Assembly (NCBI GenBank): GCA_947452365.1
Contig: CANGCO010000003.1
Coordinates: 23,737-87,736 of the forward strand
Length of the DNA stretch: 64,000 nucleotides
Reading direction: 5' to 3'
DNA from: Caulobacteraceae bacterium
Lineage (GTDB): Bacteria > Pseudomonadota > Alphaproteobacteria > Caulobacterales > Caulobacteraceae
Made by a program: the position numbers and the translations under genes. Shown piece by piece: positions 63,602 to 64,000 of the stretch; the stretch's first letter is position 1; each line of letters begins with the position of its first letter. Under the pieces are notes generated by a model, which had not been told where the DNA came from, did not search any database, and saw nothing but the letters and a program-made list of their open reading frames with translations.

Positions 63602-64000
63602 TCAGACGGCCTGTAAGCCGGGTTCTGTGCCGCCGCCCCAAGGGGCAGCGCGACGATCATTCCTCTGGACCGGCCATTGCTGGACGGTTCTCGCGACCTA
63701 CCCGGACGTCTCGGGCCGGTGAAGCCCTGCCCCGCACCCTTTAATAAAGAGCCAGGGCTGAACGTCCCTATTCGGTCTTGCTCCAGGCGGGGCTTGCCAT
63801 GCCGTCCCTGTTGCCAGGTCCGCGGTGGGCTCTTACCCCACCCTTTCACCCTTACCCAGGCACAAGGCCTAGGCGGTATACTTTCTGTGGCGCTATCCCT
63901 AGGGTCACCCCCGGCGGGCGTTACCCGCCGCCTTTTCACCGTGGAGCCCGGACTTTCCTCGACCCCTGTTACCAGGGACCGCGACCGCCCGGCCGTCTGA
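63602..64000 (-). ncRNA. rnpB: RNase P RNA component, class A
   Basis: Minus strand contains GAGGAAAGTCCGGGCTCCACGGTGAAAAGG, TAAGAGCCCACCGCGG and terminal ACAGAACCCGGCTTACAGGCCGTCTGA; ends TCAGACGGCC/GGCCGTCTGA form P1. Confidence 0.96.

Noticed and set aside
63442-64000. ORFs 63442-63939 (-) and 63677-64000 (+)
   Set aside because: They lie on or across the RNase P RNA gene, which explains the sequence; the translations have no protein-like features
1-64000. CRISPR arrays, tRNA genes, transposases/integrases, prophage genes
   Set aside because: No direct-repeat/spacer array, tRNA T-loop signatures or mobile-element proteins recognised on either strand

Overview
This 64 kb window is GC-rich chromosomal DNA from an alphaproteobacterium, probably Caulobacterales-like given SciP, CtrA-type sites and the dcw layout. 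Most of it is housekeeping. About 45.5-63.4 kb on the minus strand is a nearly complete division and cell-wall cluster: mraZ-rsmH-ftsL-ftsI-murE-murF-mraY-murD-ftsW-murG-[DUF1778/GNAT TA pair]-murC-murB-[M28 peptidase]-ddl-ftsQ, followed by ftsA-ftsZ-lpxC, with RNase P RNA (rnpB) upstream at the window edge. A late flagellar locus (flgL-flgK, divergent from fliK-flgD-flgE) carries two good sigma-54-type promoters. flgL has a +1/-1 frame break that separates it from its conserved C-terminus. Other genes include ftsEX, chorismate mutase-hisC-tyrC, aroC, a class D beta-lactamase-like lipoprotein, phoH, cysE, uvrB and mnmA. The least explained signals are: (1) an apparently free-standing or leader transcript of about 230 nt upstream of phoH, with a promoter, operator-like palindrome, competing internal pairings and an intrinsic terminator; (2) an AT-rich island with an uncharacterised 373-aa protein (29.3-30.56 kb); (3) a toxin-antitoxin pair and an M28 peptidase inside the dcw cluster; (4) regulatory sites (an MraZ-box-like triple repeat, a perfect CtrA box upstream of ftsZ). 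No clearly new multi-gene system was identified. All calls were made by reading motifs, without database searches.
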